A DNA stretch of 64,000 bases from Desulfonema magnum (GCF_017377395.1 NZ_CP061800.1:3038001-3102000); one strand, 5' to 3'. Positions 42,884 to 51,812 are shown, counted from the first letter of the stretch. Numbers and translations: made by a program. The notes: generated by a model not told the origin, from the letters alone.

Positions 42884-42965
42884 CTACAAACATGCCGCCC
42901 CTACGGGGCTTTTAAGGATGGGTCTTCCGAAGGTCTACAAACATGCCGCCCCTACGGGGCTTTTA
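42884..42965. repeat. Two palindromic units at the ISAzo13 edge
   Basis: Two reverse-oriented units (ctacaaacatgccgccccta), the second ending at the ISAzo13 right end. The stretch 42687-42883 before it has a short open frame (FCNAIRKDFEQVRQNLLKND) that was not recognised and is probably a gene remnant. Confidence 0.8.
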
Positions 42966-43766
42966 GGAATCGGTATTAAATAACTTTCCCATTTTAATTT
43001 ATTGGAATTGCACGATAATTCCATTTGGGTAAAATTTTGTCGAATACAATTCGCATTTCTGATTTAAAAGTTTCAGCAACTTTTCGACCGGTTTCATAGA
43101 CTTTATCAATAACATGGACAAAGACTTTTAAACCTTTTTTGGTATGTGTTTTGGCTATCAGATCAGTCACCACCTCCAAACTTGAAAAGATTACTCCCTG
43201 ACACGCACGAGTAATATGAGGAAACAGGCGATGTTCGATCGGATTAAATTTGGAACAATAGGGCGGGTAATGAGCGATTCGGATTTCAATCCCGATTTCA
43301 TCCGCCAGAATTTGTAAATCTTGTTTGAAAAGGTAATGTCGGGAACTGTTGCTGCCGCCACCATCGCACAATATCAAAACTGACGTGGCATTTGGATATA
43401 TTCGGCAACCGTAACCATACCACCAATGACGGAAACTGTCACAGGCAAATTCACTGGTATCATGACTTGTTCCCACCTGAACATACCCGATATTGAGTCG
43501 CAGGTCATAAAAACAATGCGGAATTATGACACCTTCGGCAAAACTTGTAAAATCATGATCGAAAACTTGCAATTCCTCCAGCGTATATAGTCGGCCTTTC
43601 CTGTAAAAATTTCCAAGATATTCTTTTTTCTTGGTATCCATGCTGATAACGGGATTACCGGCCTTCCGGTATTCTGATCTGAGTTTCAAAATATTGTCAA
43701 ACTGAGCGTCGCGATCTGGTACGTTTTTTTTCATAGGTTTGCGTTTCTGAGCTTTACGCAACCGAT

Positions 43767-45178
43767 TCACTACCGTACACTTTTTTTAACTATTTTTAAT
43801 TATTATATAAAGACGACCATAGTTGGTTTGAAATTTAAATAACTGTTTGTTTTTTAAATTTTTTTAAGATTCACCATCGGCTGTTTTTTCTGAGTAAATA
43901 TTACTCATCTGAGATTATGACACAAAAAAATCTTAACAGAAAAATATAATAATGGTATGACAGCTTTCAGAAAATAACAGATAACAGGGAGGCTGTCATG
44001 AGCGACAATGTGAACAGATATCGTGAGATCAGAAAGGCTTTGGACAATATGTATCCGAAACAGCCGAAGGGAAACGAGGCCCGGCGCCTGAACACGCTGG
44101 CCGCGATAATCAGCGGCATCACGGGGAGCGGGAGCTGCCAGCTTCCGAAAATTGCAGGCAAAGTTCCGGATGAGAACGCCGCGCCGGCGAGTGTGGAAAA
44201 GCGTATAAAACGTTGGATTTCCAATGACAGCATTGAATCTGAAACATTTTTTCTGCCGTTCGCACAGGCGCTGCTGATCAGTCTGGGACTTTCCGAAATT
44301 GTGCTGGCAATGGACGGAAGCACGGTCGGCCGGGGATGCGTAACCCTGATGATCAGTGTGATTTATAAAAAACGTGCCCTGCCCCTTGCTTACACGGTGG
44401 TCAGAGGTAAGAAAGGTCATTTCCCGGAAGAAAGCCATGTCGGACTGGTCGGGGAGGTTGCCAACGTGATACCGGAATCCGCGCAGAAGGTTATTTTTCT
44501 TGGTGACGGAGAGTTCGACGGTGTCGGTTTGCAAAAAAATCTGGCCGAACGGGGATGGCTGTATGTGTGCCGAACGGCATATAATACCAAAATTTTTTGG
44601 GACGGAGAGGAGCATCGTCTTAATGTTCTCGGTGTGTTCACGGTTCCGGACAGCTATCGGTACATACGCAATGTTTTGTTCACAAATAAAAAATACGGAC
44701 CGGTGACGGTTGTCGTCTGGTGGGCGAAAGGAAATAAGGAACCGATATATCTGGTTACGAATATGAGATCGCCCTGGGAAGCCTGCCAATATTATTCCAA
44801 ACGGTTTCGTATCGAAACATTTTTTTCCGACCAGAAAAGCCGGGGGTTTAATATTCATAAAAGTCATATTTCCGACCCTGACCGGTTGCGCCGCCTTATG
44901 ATCGGAGCGTGTCTTGCCTACATCTGGATTGTGTTCCTGGGAACACTGGCAACGGAACAGGGCTGGGACAGAATTATTCACCGTGCCGACCGATGTGATC
45001 TGAGTCTCTTTCAATTAGGTCTGAGCCTGTTGGAATATTTTTTAAATTACGACATACCTGTTCCGGTTGCCTTTCAAATGTTCAATCCGACTCTCTAGTC
45101 ATCAATCATAAACGGAACCTGTGTCACATACAATTTATAAAATAAAATCAGATTATTATAAAAAGTGTACGGTAGTGA
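43767..45178 (+). mobile_element. IS4-family insertion sequence (1412 bp)
   Basis: The ends are perfect 19-bp inverted repeats tcactaccgtacacttttt (43767-43785) and the reverse complement (45160-45178). The flanking 11-bp duplication is acgcaaccgat (43756-43766 and 45179-45189). One transposase gene fills the element. Ends, TSD length and transposase are all intact, so it may still be mobile. Confidence 0.93.
43998..45098 (+). CDS. IS4-family transposase
   Basis: A 366-residue DDE transposase: D106 in LAMDGSTVGRGCVTLMI, D170 in IFLGDGEFDGVGL, and E273 in the IS4 signature Y-x2-R-x3-E-x6-K (YSKRFRIETFFSDQKS). GGGAGGCTGTC precedes ATG 43998. The C-terminal region LRRLMIGACLAYIWIVFLGTLA is typical of the family. 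Confidence 0.93.
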   Translation: MSDNVNRYREIRKALDNMYPKQPKGNEARRLNTLAAIISGITGSGSCQLPKIAGKVPDENAAPASVEKRIKRWISNDSIESETFFLPFAQALLISLGLSEIVLAMDGSTVGRGCVTLMISVIYKKRALPLAYTVVRGKKGHFPEESHVGLVGEVANVIPESAQKVIFLGDGEFDGVGLQKNLAERGWLYVCRTAYNTKIFWDGEEHRLNVLGVFTVPDSYRYIRNVLFTNKKYGPVTVVVWWAKGNKEPIYLVTNMRSPWEACQYYSKRFRIETFFSDQKSRGFNIHKSHISDPDRLRRLMIGACLAYIWIVFLGTLATEQGWDRIIHRADRCDLSLFQLGLSLLEYFLNYDIPVPVAFQMFNPTL

Positions 45179-45769
45179 ACGCAACCGATAGTCATGCTTT
45201 TTGAGCAATTGACGGACAATGTTACGACTCACTTTTACTCCGTATTTTTTTTCCAGAGCCTCCGCGATTTCCCACTCCCTCAGATTTGTCCATCGTACCT
45301 TTTCATCCATCGGATCTCCTGCTGTATGCTCACGCACCACATTCAAAAACTGCTCGTCTATTTCAGGGTGCTCAGTCAGATACTGTTTGCGTCCGCCACC
45401 TTTTTTACGTATTTCAGAAGATTCAGCAGGAGATTTTCCAATTTGTTTTGCTACGATGTGTCCGGGCAGGCCGCTTACTTCGATCGCTCCTTTGCGCACA
45501 GTCCGCCTGCTGCAACCCAAGACTTTGGCAATATAATTTTGTCCGCCATGTCCCAATTTCAAAGCTTCAATACCGGCATATCGCCGGCGGTCTTTTTCAT
45601 TCAGACTCTCATAGTATCGCCGCATGATTTCTTCTACTTCTAAGGAATAGGGTTGCATAATAATCTCCTTTTGATAAAGTGATTTTGAAATACACTTTAC
45701 AGGATTACGCAATTTTTTAACATATAAAAATCAAAATGGGCATATTATTTCATGCTCATTCCTTAAACA

Positions 45770-46402
45770 TCAGAATATTGCTTTCAACAAAAAAAAAATA
45801 AGAATATAAGCTGTAAAAGTAAAGAACAAAATATCCGCAATCTGTCTTCTCTCTTGCTGAGGTTCCGGAGAAAATACAGGCTTTGCATCCTCGTTGGCTC
45901 CGATGGGAGTTATGGAAAGTTCAAGCAAATACCAAACCTTGATGATTCTGGTGGGTCCCGGGACAGTCTGCCCGTTTACATTTTCTGTTTTTCCTTCGGG
46001 AATCACATATGAATCTTTCAAAACCCATTCAAAACTCACAGAAAAATCTGTGAGATGTCCCTCTCTGACCTTTTGTGCAGCTTCTCTGCCATCAGCAGTT
46101 CCGGAAAAAAACACGTCACACACCAGCATCTGGTCTCTGACCTCGAAATTCCGAACACTTCCCAACACACTTGAAACACTTGTCCAATTATGGGAATCCA
46201 ACAAAGGAACCTGTCCTGATGGCGGCAGCCGGACACCGCTGACAAGGCTTATCATATTAATAAAGATATCATATTCCGGATCATGTCTGAGGATCGGTCT
46301 TTCAGTTGCGGCAATAACCTTTACTGACCTGGTTTTGTCATCAAAAGAAGCGGGCGTCACAGGAGTGTCAAGCCGCCTTGTTGTCAGCAGTGGTTCATTC
46401 AT
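45770..46402 (-). CDS. HK97-type phage prohead protease, orphan
   Basis: A 210-residue protein with the herpesvirus/HK97 protease fold: FDDKTRSVKVIAATERPILR, PLLDSHNWTSVSSVLGSVRNF (catalytic His), GHLTDFSVSFEWV (Ser region), and LLELSITPIGANEDA. These enzymes mature phage capsids. No portal, capsid or terminase gene is nearby. The C-terminus ends in a hydrophobic segment (ADILFFTFTAYILIFFLLKAIF) that is unusual for the family and may come from readout into adjacent DNA. A phage remnant or a domesticated protease. Confidence 0.78.
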   Translation of the reverse strand: MNEPLLTTRRLDTPVTPASFDDKTRSVKVIAATERPILRHDPEYDIFINMISLVSGVRLPPSGQVPLLDSHNWTSVSSVLGSVRNFEVRDQMLVCDVFFSGTADGREAAQKVREGHLTDFSVSFEWVLKDSYVIPEGKTENVNGQTVPGPTRIIKVWYLLELSITPIGANEDAKPVFSPEPQQERRQIADILFFTFTAYILIFFLLKAIF

Positions 46403-46417
46403 TTTGTTTCTGAAAAA

Positions 46418-46563
46418 CGATAATCAAGTTTTTTTTCTGTTATTTCTGCAAAAGCCGAAATCCACTGCTCCCGGAATTACTGCATCAGCCAAAAACGGAT
46501 TCCTGCTTTCGCAGGAATGACAGGCTTTTTATTCGAATCGGGTCAAAAACTTGATCATCGAGT
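46418..46563. repeat. Dispersed element ACTCGATGATCA, copy A2
   Basis: Ends cgataatcaagttttttt and aaacttgatcatcgagt, interior ttcctgctttcgcaggaat hairpin; same family as A1 and A3. It begins just upstream of the prohead protease start on the minus strand, so it probably contributes to that gene's upstream region. Confidence 0.75.
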
Positions 46564-46588
46564 GAAAAAAGGTATTTTGAAAAATATA

Positions 46589-46730
46589 AGTACCTGAGCA
46601 AACGTTTTTATATATCTTTTCCTGCGAACGGCGGAGAAACCCGGATTTTTCCTGCGAAAGAGGGCATCATCCCGGTAAAAGCCCGAGTTTCTTTTCCGGG
46701 CAGATATCAAAAAACTTATGGGCTGATACT
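46589..46730. mobile_element. TA-flanked MITE, family AGTACC, copy 2
   Basis: A 142-bp element, agtacctgagcaaac ... cttatgggctgatact, between TA dinucleotides (46587-46588, 46731-46732). It resembles the reverse complement of the copy at 1868-2013 (both have aaaacttatgg near one end and the gaaacccgg segment inside). Confidence 0.7.
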
Positions 46731-46751
46731 TATCAGGGAATATACTTCATT

Positions 46752-47621
46752 TCAATCAAATTTTCTGAGCATTGCCTCAAGCTGATTTATCTTTGCTTCC
46801 AATAGTTTTTTCATTTCAGGATCATCAGGAGGACAGTTCTTTAAAACAAAATATCCCGTATTCAGGACATTCCTGCTGCGAATATTGTCAGGGAGTTTGC
46901 TGACTTTTAGATATTTATCCAGGGTCCGGGTTCTGGGACCGCTTTTATCCATGGACACCGTCCATATTTTACTTTCCTCCGCCATATCCACTTTTGTTTT
47001 TCCTGTTGTCTGCTCCCAGTAACGCAGAGAAAGACCCATTATCTCAACCAGAGCTTCCCGTATTTTGAGATTCGAAAGATCATGCTCCGCTTTTTCACGA
47101 CGGACAATTTCCTCTTCAAGCAATTCTTCAAGATGATGGCGGTATTTTTTCAGTTCTTTGTTTGCCGCTTTAAGTTTTTCCTTTTCTCGGGTCAGTTCCT
47201 CATTTGCCCTCTCAAGTTTTTCCTGTTTCTCTCTGACCTGATGAATCAGTCGGAGTTTTTCCATTCCTTTTTCAATTGCCACATCCAATTCATCAACACT
47301 CACAGGCTTTCGCAGATAATTGATTGCCCCGAGTCTCATGGCCTCAATTGCTGTCTCAACATCTCCGTGCCCGGTGATAACAACGCACTGAATGTCCGGA
47401 TGATGTTCTATGGCCTTCTGCATAAGCTCAATACCATCCAGGCCCGGCATCCGTATATCCGCAATGAGAACATCAGCTTTGCATCCTTGCAGCATATCCA
47501 GAGCATCTTCACCGCACTGGGCCGCACGGACCGTGTAAGAACGTGCTTCAAGCTGCCATTTCAAATATTTGATTAATTCCGGTTCATCATCAACCAGAAA
47601 AATGGTTCCTTTTGTATTCAT
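46752..47621 (-). CDS. Response regulator with coiled coil
   Basis: A 289-residue protein. Residues 1-120 form a receiver domain: FLVDDEPELIKYL with D11/D12, phospho-acceptor D55 in VLIADIRMPGLDG, VITGHGDVETAIEAM, and LRKPVSVDEL with the Lys. Residues 125-185 form a coiled coil (REKQEKLERANEELTREKEKL). The C-terminal ~100 residues (REALVEIMGLSLRYWEQTTGK, RTRTLDKYLKVSKLPD) resemble no output domain I can name. It follows the sensor kinase gene on the same strand. Confidence 0.88.
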   Translation of the reverse strand: MNTKGTIFLVDDEPELIKYLKWQLEARSYTVRAAQCGEDALDMLQGCKADVLIADIRMPGLDGIELMQKAIEHHPDIQCVVITGHGDVETAIEAMRLGAINYLRKPVSVDELDVAIEKGMEKLRLIHQVREKQEKLERANEELTREKEKLKAANKELKKYRHHLEELLEEEIVRREKAEHDLSNLKIREALVEIMGLSLRYWEQTTGKTKVDMAEESKIWTVSMDKSGPRTRTLDKYLKVSKLPDNIRSRNVLNTGYFVLKNCPPDDPEMKKLLEAKINQLEAMLRKFD

Positions 47622-47740
47622 TTTTTCATATAATTTAAGTACCGCCGCGATCAGGCTTCTGTTTTCCGGAGCCGGGGAAGGCGCAAATTATACCGGGACT
47701 CTGATCTCCCGGAATGAGTTATGAAAATCAGGACGCTGAA

Positions 47741-47889
47741 ACTCGATAATCAAGTTTTTTTGACCTGGTTCAAACAAAAAACCTGTCATTCCTGTGAAAA
47801 CAGGAATCCACGGTTCCCGAAATCGTGGCACCGGCTAAAAATGGATTCCTGCTTTCGCAGGAATGACAAAAAAAGCTTGGTCATCGAGT
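47741..47889. repeat. Dispersed element ACTCGATGATCA, copy A3
   Basis: Ends actcgataatcaagtttttt and aaaagcttggtcatcgagt; interior with cattcctgtgaaaacagga and ttcctgctttcgcaggaat hairpins. It separates the kinase and regulator genes, which elsewhere are usually contiguous. 47622-47740 holds no gene. Confidence 0.78.
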
Positions 47890-47932
47890 GAAAATCATTT
47901 TTCGGAATCTTTGCGAAAAATGATTTTCGCAC
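47888..47932 (-). terminator. Hairpin after the sensor kinase gene
   Basis: A long inverted repeat, gtgaaaatcatttttcg / cgaaaaatgattttcgcac, about 17 bp per arm, lies 12 bases after the kinase stop on the minus strand. A factor-independent terminator is plausible, although the T-tract is contained within the stem. Confidence 0.5.
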
Positions 47933-47944
47933 GGCTGTGAATCT

Positions 47945-49321
47945 TCATGTTTCACTTTTTATTTCCGAATTCTCAGTTTTAATCCTTATGCGAAACACGC
48001 TCCCCTTGCCTCCGGCACTTTCTGTCTCAATAGCCATTTTAAATTCTCTCACAAAGCCGTTCACTATGGAGAGTCCGATTCCTGTGCCTTCTCCCACCTC
48101 TTTGGTGGTGTAAAAAGGTTCCATACAGCGATCTCGGACTTCCGGAGTCATTCCGATACCATTATCTTCGACTTCGAAAACAACAGTCTCGTCTTCAGGC
48201 TCATGCCTGAGACGCACTGCCACTTTCTTTTGATATTCTTTTCCTGAAATTTCGCCCTTTTTATCCACGGCATAGCGGGCATTGGAAAGGAGGTTTACAA
48301 CGATTTGTTCAAATTTTTGCGGATTGACTCTCACGCTGGGCAGATTATCAGGCAAAGAAAGGGTTAAGGCGATTCGGTGAATTCTGAACTGCTCTTTGAA
48401 GAAAGACAGGGCAGCATTCACAGGCGGGACAAGGTCCGAGAGTCTCGGAATATCAGAGCTGATACGCACAAAGGAGCGCATATTATTGATAATAGCGGAT
48501 GCACGATTCACCTGTCCGATAACAGACTCCACAGCTTCATGTTCCATGATTCCGGGGTCTTTTCGTTTAAAATAGGCGTTCAGGCCGTCTGCCGCGATAC
48601 GAATAATTGACAGCGGCTGATTGATCTCATGGGCGATCCCTGTAGCCATTTCCCCCATGGCTGTAAGACGACCGGTGTGGACCAACTGAGCCTGTTTCTC
48701 CCGTAGTTCTTTCTCAGCTTTTTTTATCTTGGCAATCATGCCGTTCAGGGCAAAACAGGTCAGTATCAGGAGCGCAAGCCCGACGCCTGCTCCCGCGAAA
48801 AACATGGATTTCACCCCGTTTTTAAAATACCGGAAGAATTCATTGCTGTTGTGCAGTCTGGCAATTCCCATCGGTTCTTCGCGGCTTTCGGAATAAAGCG
48901 GAATTTCAGTGACAAAACACTCATCACAGCTGCTGTTTCCCCTGTTCAGATTTACCTCCCCGCCTTCACAGGACATGATTGCCGCATCACAGTTGACCTT
49001 TACCTCCACGCCCACGGTAAAAAGGTTGCCAGTGTCAGGGTCTTTTAAGATAAGCATTTTATCCAACGCTTTTATGACCTGGGCGTTCTGAACGTCCCCT
49101 TTCACAGCGTTCAGCGCGTCAGCTAAAAAAAGCGCCTGGGACTGTGCCATGCGGTTTGCAGTGATACTCACTTTTTCCATCACCTGAGGTTCCAATACCA
49201 TCATCCAATAAACTACCATGGCACCTTCCAGAGCAACTGCCAGAATTAAAAACATGAGGTTAATCCTGACTTGGAGATATACGGTGTTTAATTTTTCACT
49301 GTTTCTGATCATGTCAGACAT
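47945..49321 (-). CDS. Membrane sensor histidine kinase
   Basis: A 458-residue kinase. Transmembrane helices near residues 19-43 (INLMFLILAVALEGAMVVYW) and 172-195 (MFFAGAGVGLALLILTCF) enclose a periplasmic domain with a Cys-rich stretch (CDAAIMSCEGG, SSCDECFV). The H-box is MATGIAHEINQPLSII with H231; then NLLSNARYAVD (N-box), VEDNGIGMTPEV and TGIGLSIVNGF (G-boxes). The four periplasmic cysteines may bind a metal or sense redox state; this is inference. Partner: the regulator at 46752-47621. Confidence 0.92.
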   Translation of the reverse strand: MSDMIRNSEKLNTVYLQVRINLMFLILAVALEGAMVVYWMMVLEPQVMEKVSITANRMAQSQALFLADALNAVKGDVQNAQVIKALDKMLILKDPDTGNLFTVGVEVKVNCDAAIMSCEGGEVNLNRGNSSCDECFVTEIPLYSESREEPMGIARLHNSNEFFRYFKNGVKSMFFAGAGVGLALLILTCFALNGMIAKIKKAEKELREKQAQLVHTGRLTAMGEMATGIAHEINQPLSIIRIAADGLNAYFKRKDPGIMEHEAVESVIGQVNRASAIINNMRSFVRISSDIPRLSDLVPPVNAALSFFKEQFRIHRIALTLSLPDNLPSVRVNPQKFEQIVVNLLSNARYAVDKKGEISGKEYQKKVAVRLRHEPEDETVVFEVEDNGIGMTPEVRDRCMEPFYTTKEVGEGTGIGLSIVNGFVREFKMAIETESAGGKGSVFRIRIKTENSEIKSET

Positions 49322-49561
49322 CCTTAAAGTATGAAAGTCAAATTTCCGGCATGTGTGCGGGAGAACAAAAAAAACCGGCTTTTTCCCGGAAAAAGTGCCT
49401 CTCCGTGCTTTGCACTTATCGTTTTTAAAAAAATAATGTTTGGCACTCCGGATAATTTTTTCTTAATGCCTGTCAGGGCATGTCGGATTCCGCGACGCTT
49501 CATTCATGCCGCGAAATTTTTATAATAAATTATATATGAAGTTGTAAAGAAAATAAATACT

Positions 49562-49750
49562 CATGAAAAAGCCGGGTTTTTCATCCCCGCTTATGAAAAT
49601 GTTCTCAGATAAAAAACCCGGCTTTTCAAAATTTATTTTCACGGTAATGATAAATAAGAGATAAACGCACATGAAAAAGCCGGGTTTTTCACCCCCGCTT
49701 ATGAAAATGTTTTCAGATAAAAACCCCGGGTTTTCAAAATTTATTTTCAC
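49562..49750. repeat. Two tandem copies of an ~75-bp hairpin
   Basis: catgaaaaagccgggttttt ... aaaacccggcttttcaaaat occurs twice (about 49562-49640 and 49672-49750), separated by a short unique stretch. Each copy folds on aagccgggtttt/aaaacccggctt, with cgcttatgaaaatgtt in the loop. They could act as terminators in both directions. 49322-49949 has no gene; the kinase start and a promoter for the leader lie at its two ends. Confidence 0.75.
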
Positions 49751-49887
49751 GCTAAAATATGACTGATTCTGATGAAAAATGTTCATTATCAATATCCGTT
49801 GTCCTATCTTGAAGTTAAAAAACAGAAGACCGTGCGAACAACAACGGTAAAAATAATTTCCATCAGTCTCCTGCGATGAGAAATATC

Positions 49888-49917
49888 TTGACAACGCAGG
49901 ACAGGGTTTGATATGTG
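49888..49917 (+). promoter_or_regulatory. Putative sigma-70-type promoter of the Trp-rich leader
   Basis: TTGACA at 49888-49893 and tatgtg at 49912-49917 (18-bp gap). The -35 is perfect and the -10 weak. A transcript would begin about 25-30 bases before the leader ATG. Confidence 0.45.
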
Positions 49918-49949
49918 AAATGGTAAATTATAATTAAGTAAGGATAAGC

Positions 49950-50051
49950 ATGAATTTTCAAATGACACACCTGAATATGCAACATGGTTTTTGGCGCTGG
50001 TGGCGGAAAAGCGAGAGGGAGGGGTGTGCCATTTGGTTTGTTATTGTCTGA
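49950..50051 (+). CDS. Trp-rich leader peptide (33 aa)
   Basis: An ORF too short for routine gene callers: ATG 49950 after aaggataagc, reading MNFQMTHLNMQHGFWRWWRK then SEREGCAIWFVIV. Four of 33 codons are TGG, three of them within four codons. A 9-bp hairpin (gttattgtc / gacaataac) overlaps the stop, and two terminators follow. This is the layout of a trp-type attenuator leader. The nearest downstream biosynthetic genes are aroF and aroB, now separated by an IS110 element. Confidence 0.6.
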   Translation: MNFQMTHLNMQHGFWRWWRKSEREGCAIWFVIV

Positions 50052-50165
50052 AACTGACAATAACAGTTTATAAATATTAAATAAAAGACCATGGTCGCTC
50101 TGAAGCCCACGGTCTTTTTTTATTTAAAGGGGCTGTGGGATAATATTTCCTACAGCCCTTTTTTT
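50040..50165 (+). terminator. Attenuator-like hairpin plus two intrinsic terminators
   Basis: First hairpin 50040-50064 (gttattgtc, 7-base loop, gacaataac). Terminator 1, 50086-50121: agaccatgg / cccacggtct followed by seven T. Terminator 2, 50127-50165: ggggctgtggga / ttcctacagccc followed by eight or more T. The two T-tailed hairpins are strong by eye. No convincing antiterminator pairing was worked out, which is a weak point of the attenuation model. Confidence 0.7.
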
Positions 50166-50245
50166 GTCAGGGCCATGAAAATTGGGAATTTTCAATTTAT
50201 AAAATTTTGTCATAACACAAGGATTTCCGATAAGAAGAGGGGATT

Positions 50246-50460
50246 TTCATATAAACGGACATGAGCTGCCGGTCACAACGAAGTATGAAAGTTTTGCATT
50301 TTTTCCTGACACTTAACACTTAACACCTGACACCTGACACTTTCATATAAACGGGCATGAACTGCCGGTCACAAAGAACAATAAAATTTTTGTAATTTTT
50401 TCCTAACACTTAACACCTAACACCTAACACACTTTCATATAAACTCCCATGTCCTGCGGA
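50246..50460. repeat. Three ~90-bp units with heptamer runs
   Basis: Each unit starts ttcatataaacggacatga (or gggcatgaa, tcccatgtc), continues with ctgccggtcacaa, an AT-rich stretch and, in the first two, runs of acttaac/acacctgac heptamers. The third unit runs into the IS110 upstream region. A related stretch (tataaacatgaccggccggt) lies after the transposase at 51970-52010, so these repeats flank the element on both sides. Confidence 0.7.
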
Positions 50461-50555
50461 CACAACAAAGGATGAAACTTTTGATTTTTGGTTCAAAATG
50501 TCATAACTACTCTCAGAATAAATATTTATCAACAATTATAACAGGAAGGACGGTT

Positions 50556-51812
50556 ATGACTAAAAAATCAGACACCCCGATTATTTCAGTAATGCATCCC
50601 GTTTGTTGCGGACTGGACGTTCACAAGAATATTATTTCAGCATGTCTTATTACTCTGAATCCCCTTGGCTCGCCGCAATATGAAGTGAGGGAATTCCCGA
50701 CTTTTACAGACAGCCTTTTCCTTTTAAGGGACTGGCTGACCGACAATAATTGTCCGACAGTTGCAATGGAAAGTACAAGTGTGTATTGGCGTCCGGTTCA
50801 CAATATCCTTGAAGGACATCTGGATGTTGTCCTGGTAAATGCGCGCCATATAAAAAATGTTCCCGGCAGAAAGACGGATACCGAGGACAGCAGATGGCTT
50901 GCCAATCTCCTTCGCCACGGGCTTGTGAAAGGCAGTTTTATTCCGGCAAAGGAAGTGAGACAATGGCGTGACCTGACAACGCTTCGGAAAAATTACACAC
51001 AGACTCTCGGAGATTACAAGAGGCGTGTTCATAAACTGTTCGAGACCGCCAATATCAAAATCAGTTCTGTGGTGACCGATCTGTTCGGAGTGACAGGACG
51101 TAACCTGATCAGTCTCCTTTGTGACGAAGATGCGGATTTAAGCCTTGAAAATATTGAAAAATGTGCGAAAGGAAGTCTCGGTTCCAAAAGTGCGGAACTT
51201 CATCGCAGTATTCAGGGTTTTTTTGAAGATCACCATCGTTTTCAGTTAAAACTGCTTATGGATACAATTGAGGCAACGGAGCGGAATATTAAATCCGTAA
51301 CTGCCCGTCTTGCCAGGCTTATGAGGCCTCATCAGGAAGTTTTGGATCGTCTGGACGAAGTATACGGGATTAACACAGTGGCCGGTCAGTCAGTGCTCAG
51401 TCATATAGGATTCACACTGGAAGAATTCGGAAATGAGGCTGCTTTCTGTTCCTGGGCAGGACTTTGTCCCGGAAATAATGAAAGTGCCGGCAAGCGTAAA
51501 AGCGGCAGGTCCCCGGTCCGAAATCATCCCTTTAAAACAGTCATGGTTGAAATTGCATGGTCTGCCATTAAGAAGAGGGACTCATATTATAAGGACAAAT
51601 ATTATCGTATAAAATATCGGCGCGGAGCCAAAAAAGCTGTTGTCGCAGTTGCTCACAGCATAGCAAAGGGAATTTATCATATAATAAAATACGGAGAATC
51701 TTTTGAGGATCTGGGTAAAGGATATCTTTCCGGCAAAAATCAGGAAAAAAAGATAAACAGACTAAAAAAACAGGCCGCACAGTTAGGATATGACCTGGTT
51801 GCTTCCGCTTAA
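50556..51812 (+). CDS. IS110-family transposase
   Basis: A 418-residue protein from ATG 50556 with AGGAAGGACGG upstream. The N-terminal DEDD/RuvC-like domain has CCGLDVHKNIISACLI, TVAMESTSVYWRPVHNIL, and NVPGRKTDTEDSRWLANLLRHG; the C-terminal Tnp20 domain has VYGINTVAGQSVLSHIG, FCSWAGLCPGNNESAGKRKSG (with the Ser nucleophile) and AKKAVVAVAHSIAKGIYHI. IS110 enzymes use a bridge RNA from a non-coding end of the element; the ends of this copy were not defined. Confidence 0.93.
   Translation: MTKKSDTPIISVMHPVCCGLDVHKNIISACLITLNPLGSPQYEVREFPTFTDSLFLLRDWLTDNNCPTVAMESTSVYWRPVHNILEGHLDVVLVNARHIKNVPGRKTDTEDSRWLANLLRHGLVKGSFIPAKEVRQWRDLTTLRKNYTQTLGDYKRRVHKLFETANIKISSVVTDLFGVTGRNLISLLCDEDADLSLENIEKCAKGSLGSKSAELHRSIQGFFEDHHRFQLKLLMDTIEATERNIKSVTARLARLMRPHQEVLDRLDEVYGINTVAGQSVLSHIGFTLEEFGNEAAFCSWAGLCPGNNESAGKRKSGRSPVRNHPFKTVMVEIAWSAIKKRDSYYKDKYYRIKYRRGAKKAVVAVAHSIAKGIYHIIKYGESFEDLGKGYLSGKNQEKKINRLKKQAAQLGYDLVASA

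Larger units (their letters stand above)
42994..45658 (-). pseudogene. ISAzo13-family transposase, interrupted
   Basis: The N-terminal part starts at 45658 (MQPYSLEVEEIMRRYYESL, with AAGGAG upstream), contains the helix-turn-helix YIAKVLGCSRRTVRKGAIEV, and ends at KKHDYRLR where the IS4 element enters. The C-terminal part (43770-42994) resumes with KAQKRKPMKKNVPDRDAQ and carries the DDE residues seen in the remnant at 69-833. The insertion duplicated acgcaaccgat. The gene is inactive as it stands. Confidence 0.9.
42966..45762 (-). mobile_element. ISAzo13-family element split by an IS4-family element
   Basis: The ends, ggaatcggtattaaataact (42966) and ggaatgagcatgaaataata (reverse strand from 45762), form an imperfect ~35-bp inverted repeat. 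tta lies outside both ends and may be a 3-bp target duplication. The transposase gene is on the minus strand and is interrupted by the element at 43767-45178. Without the insert the element would be about 1.37 kb. Confidence 0.82.

Noticed and set aside
43905..45014. 369-codon minus-strand open frame inside the IS4 element
   Set aside because: Antisense of the transposase, which has all catalytic motifs on the plus strand.
45194..45643. Plus-strand open frames of 105-149 codons
   Set aside because: Antisense of the ISAzo13 transposase N-terminal part.
45770..46402. Prophage
   Set aside because: Only one phage-type gene; no capsid, portal, terminase, tail or integrase in the window.
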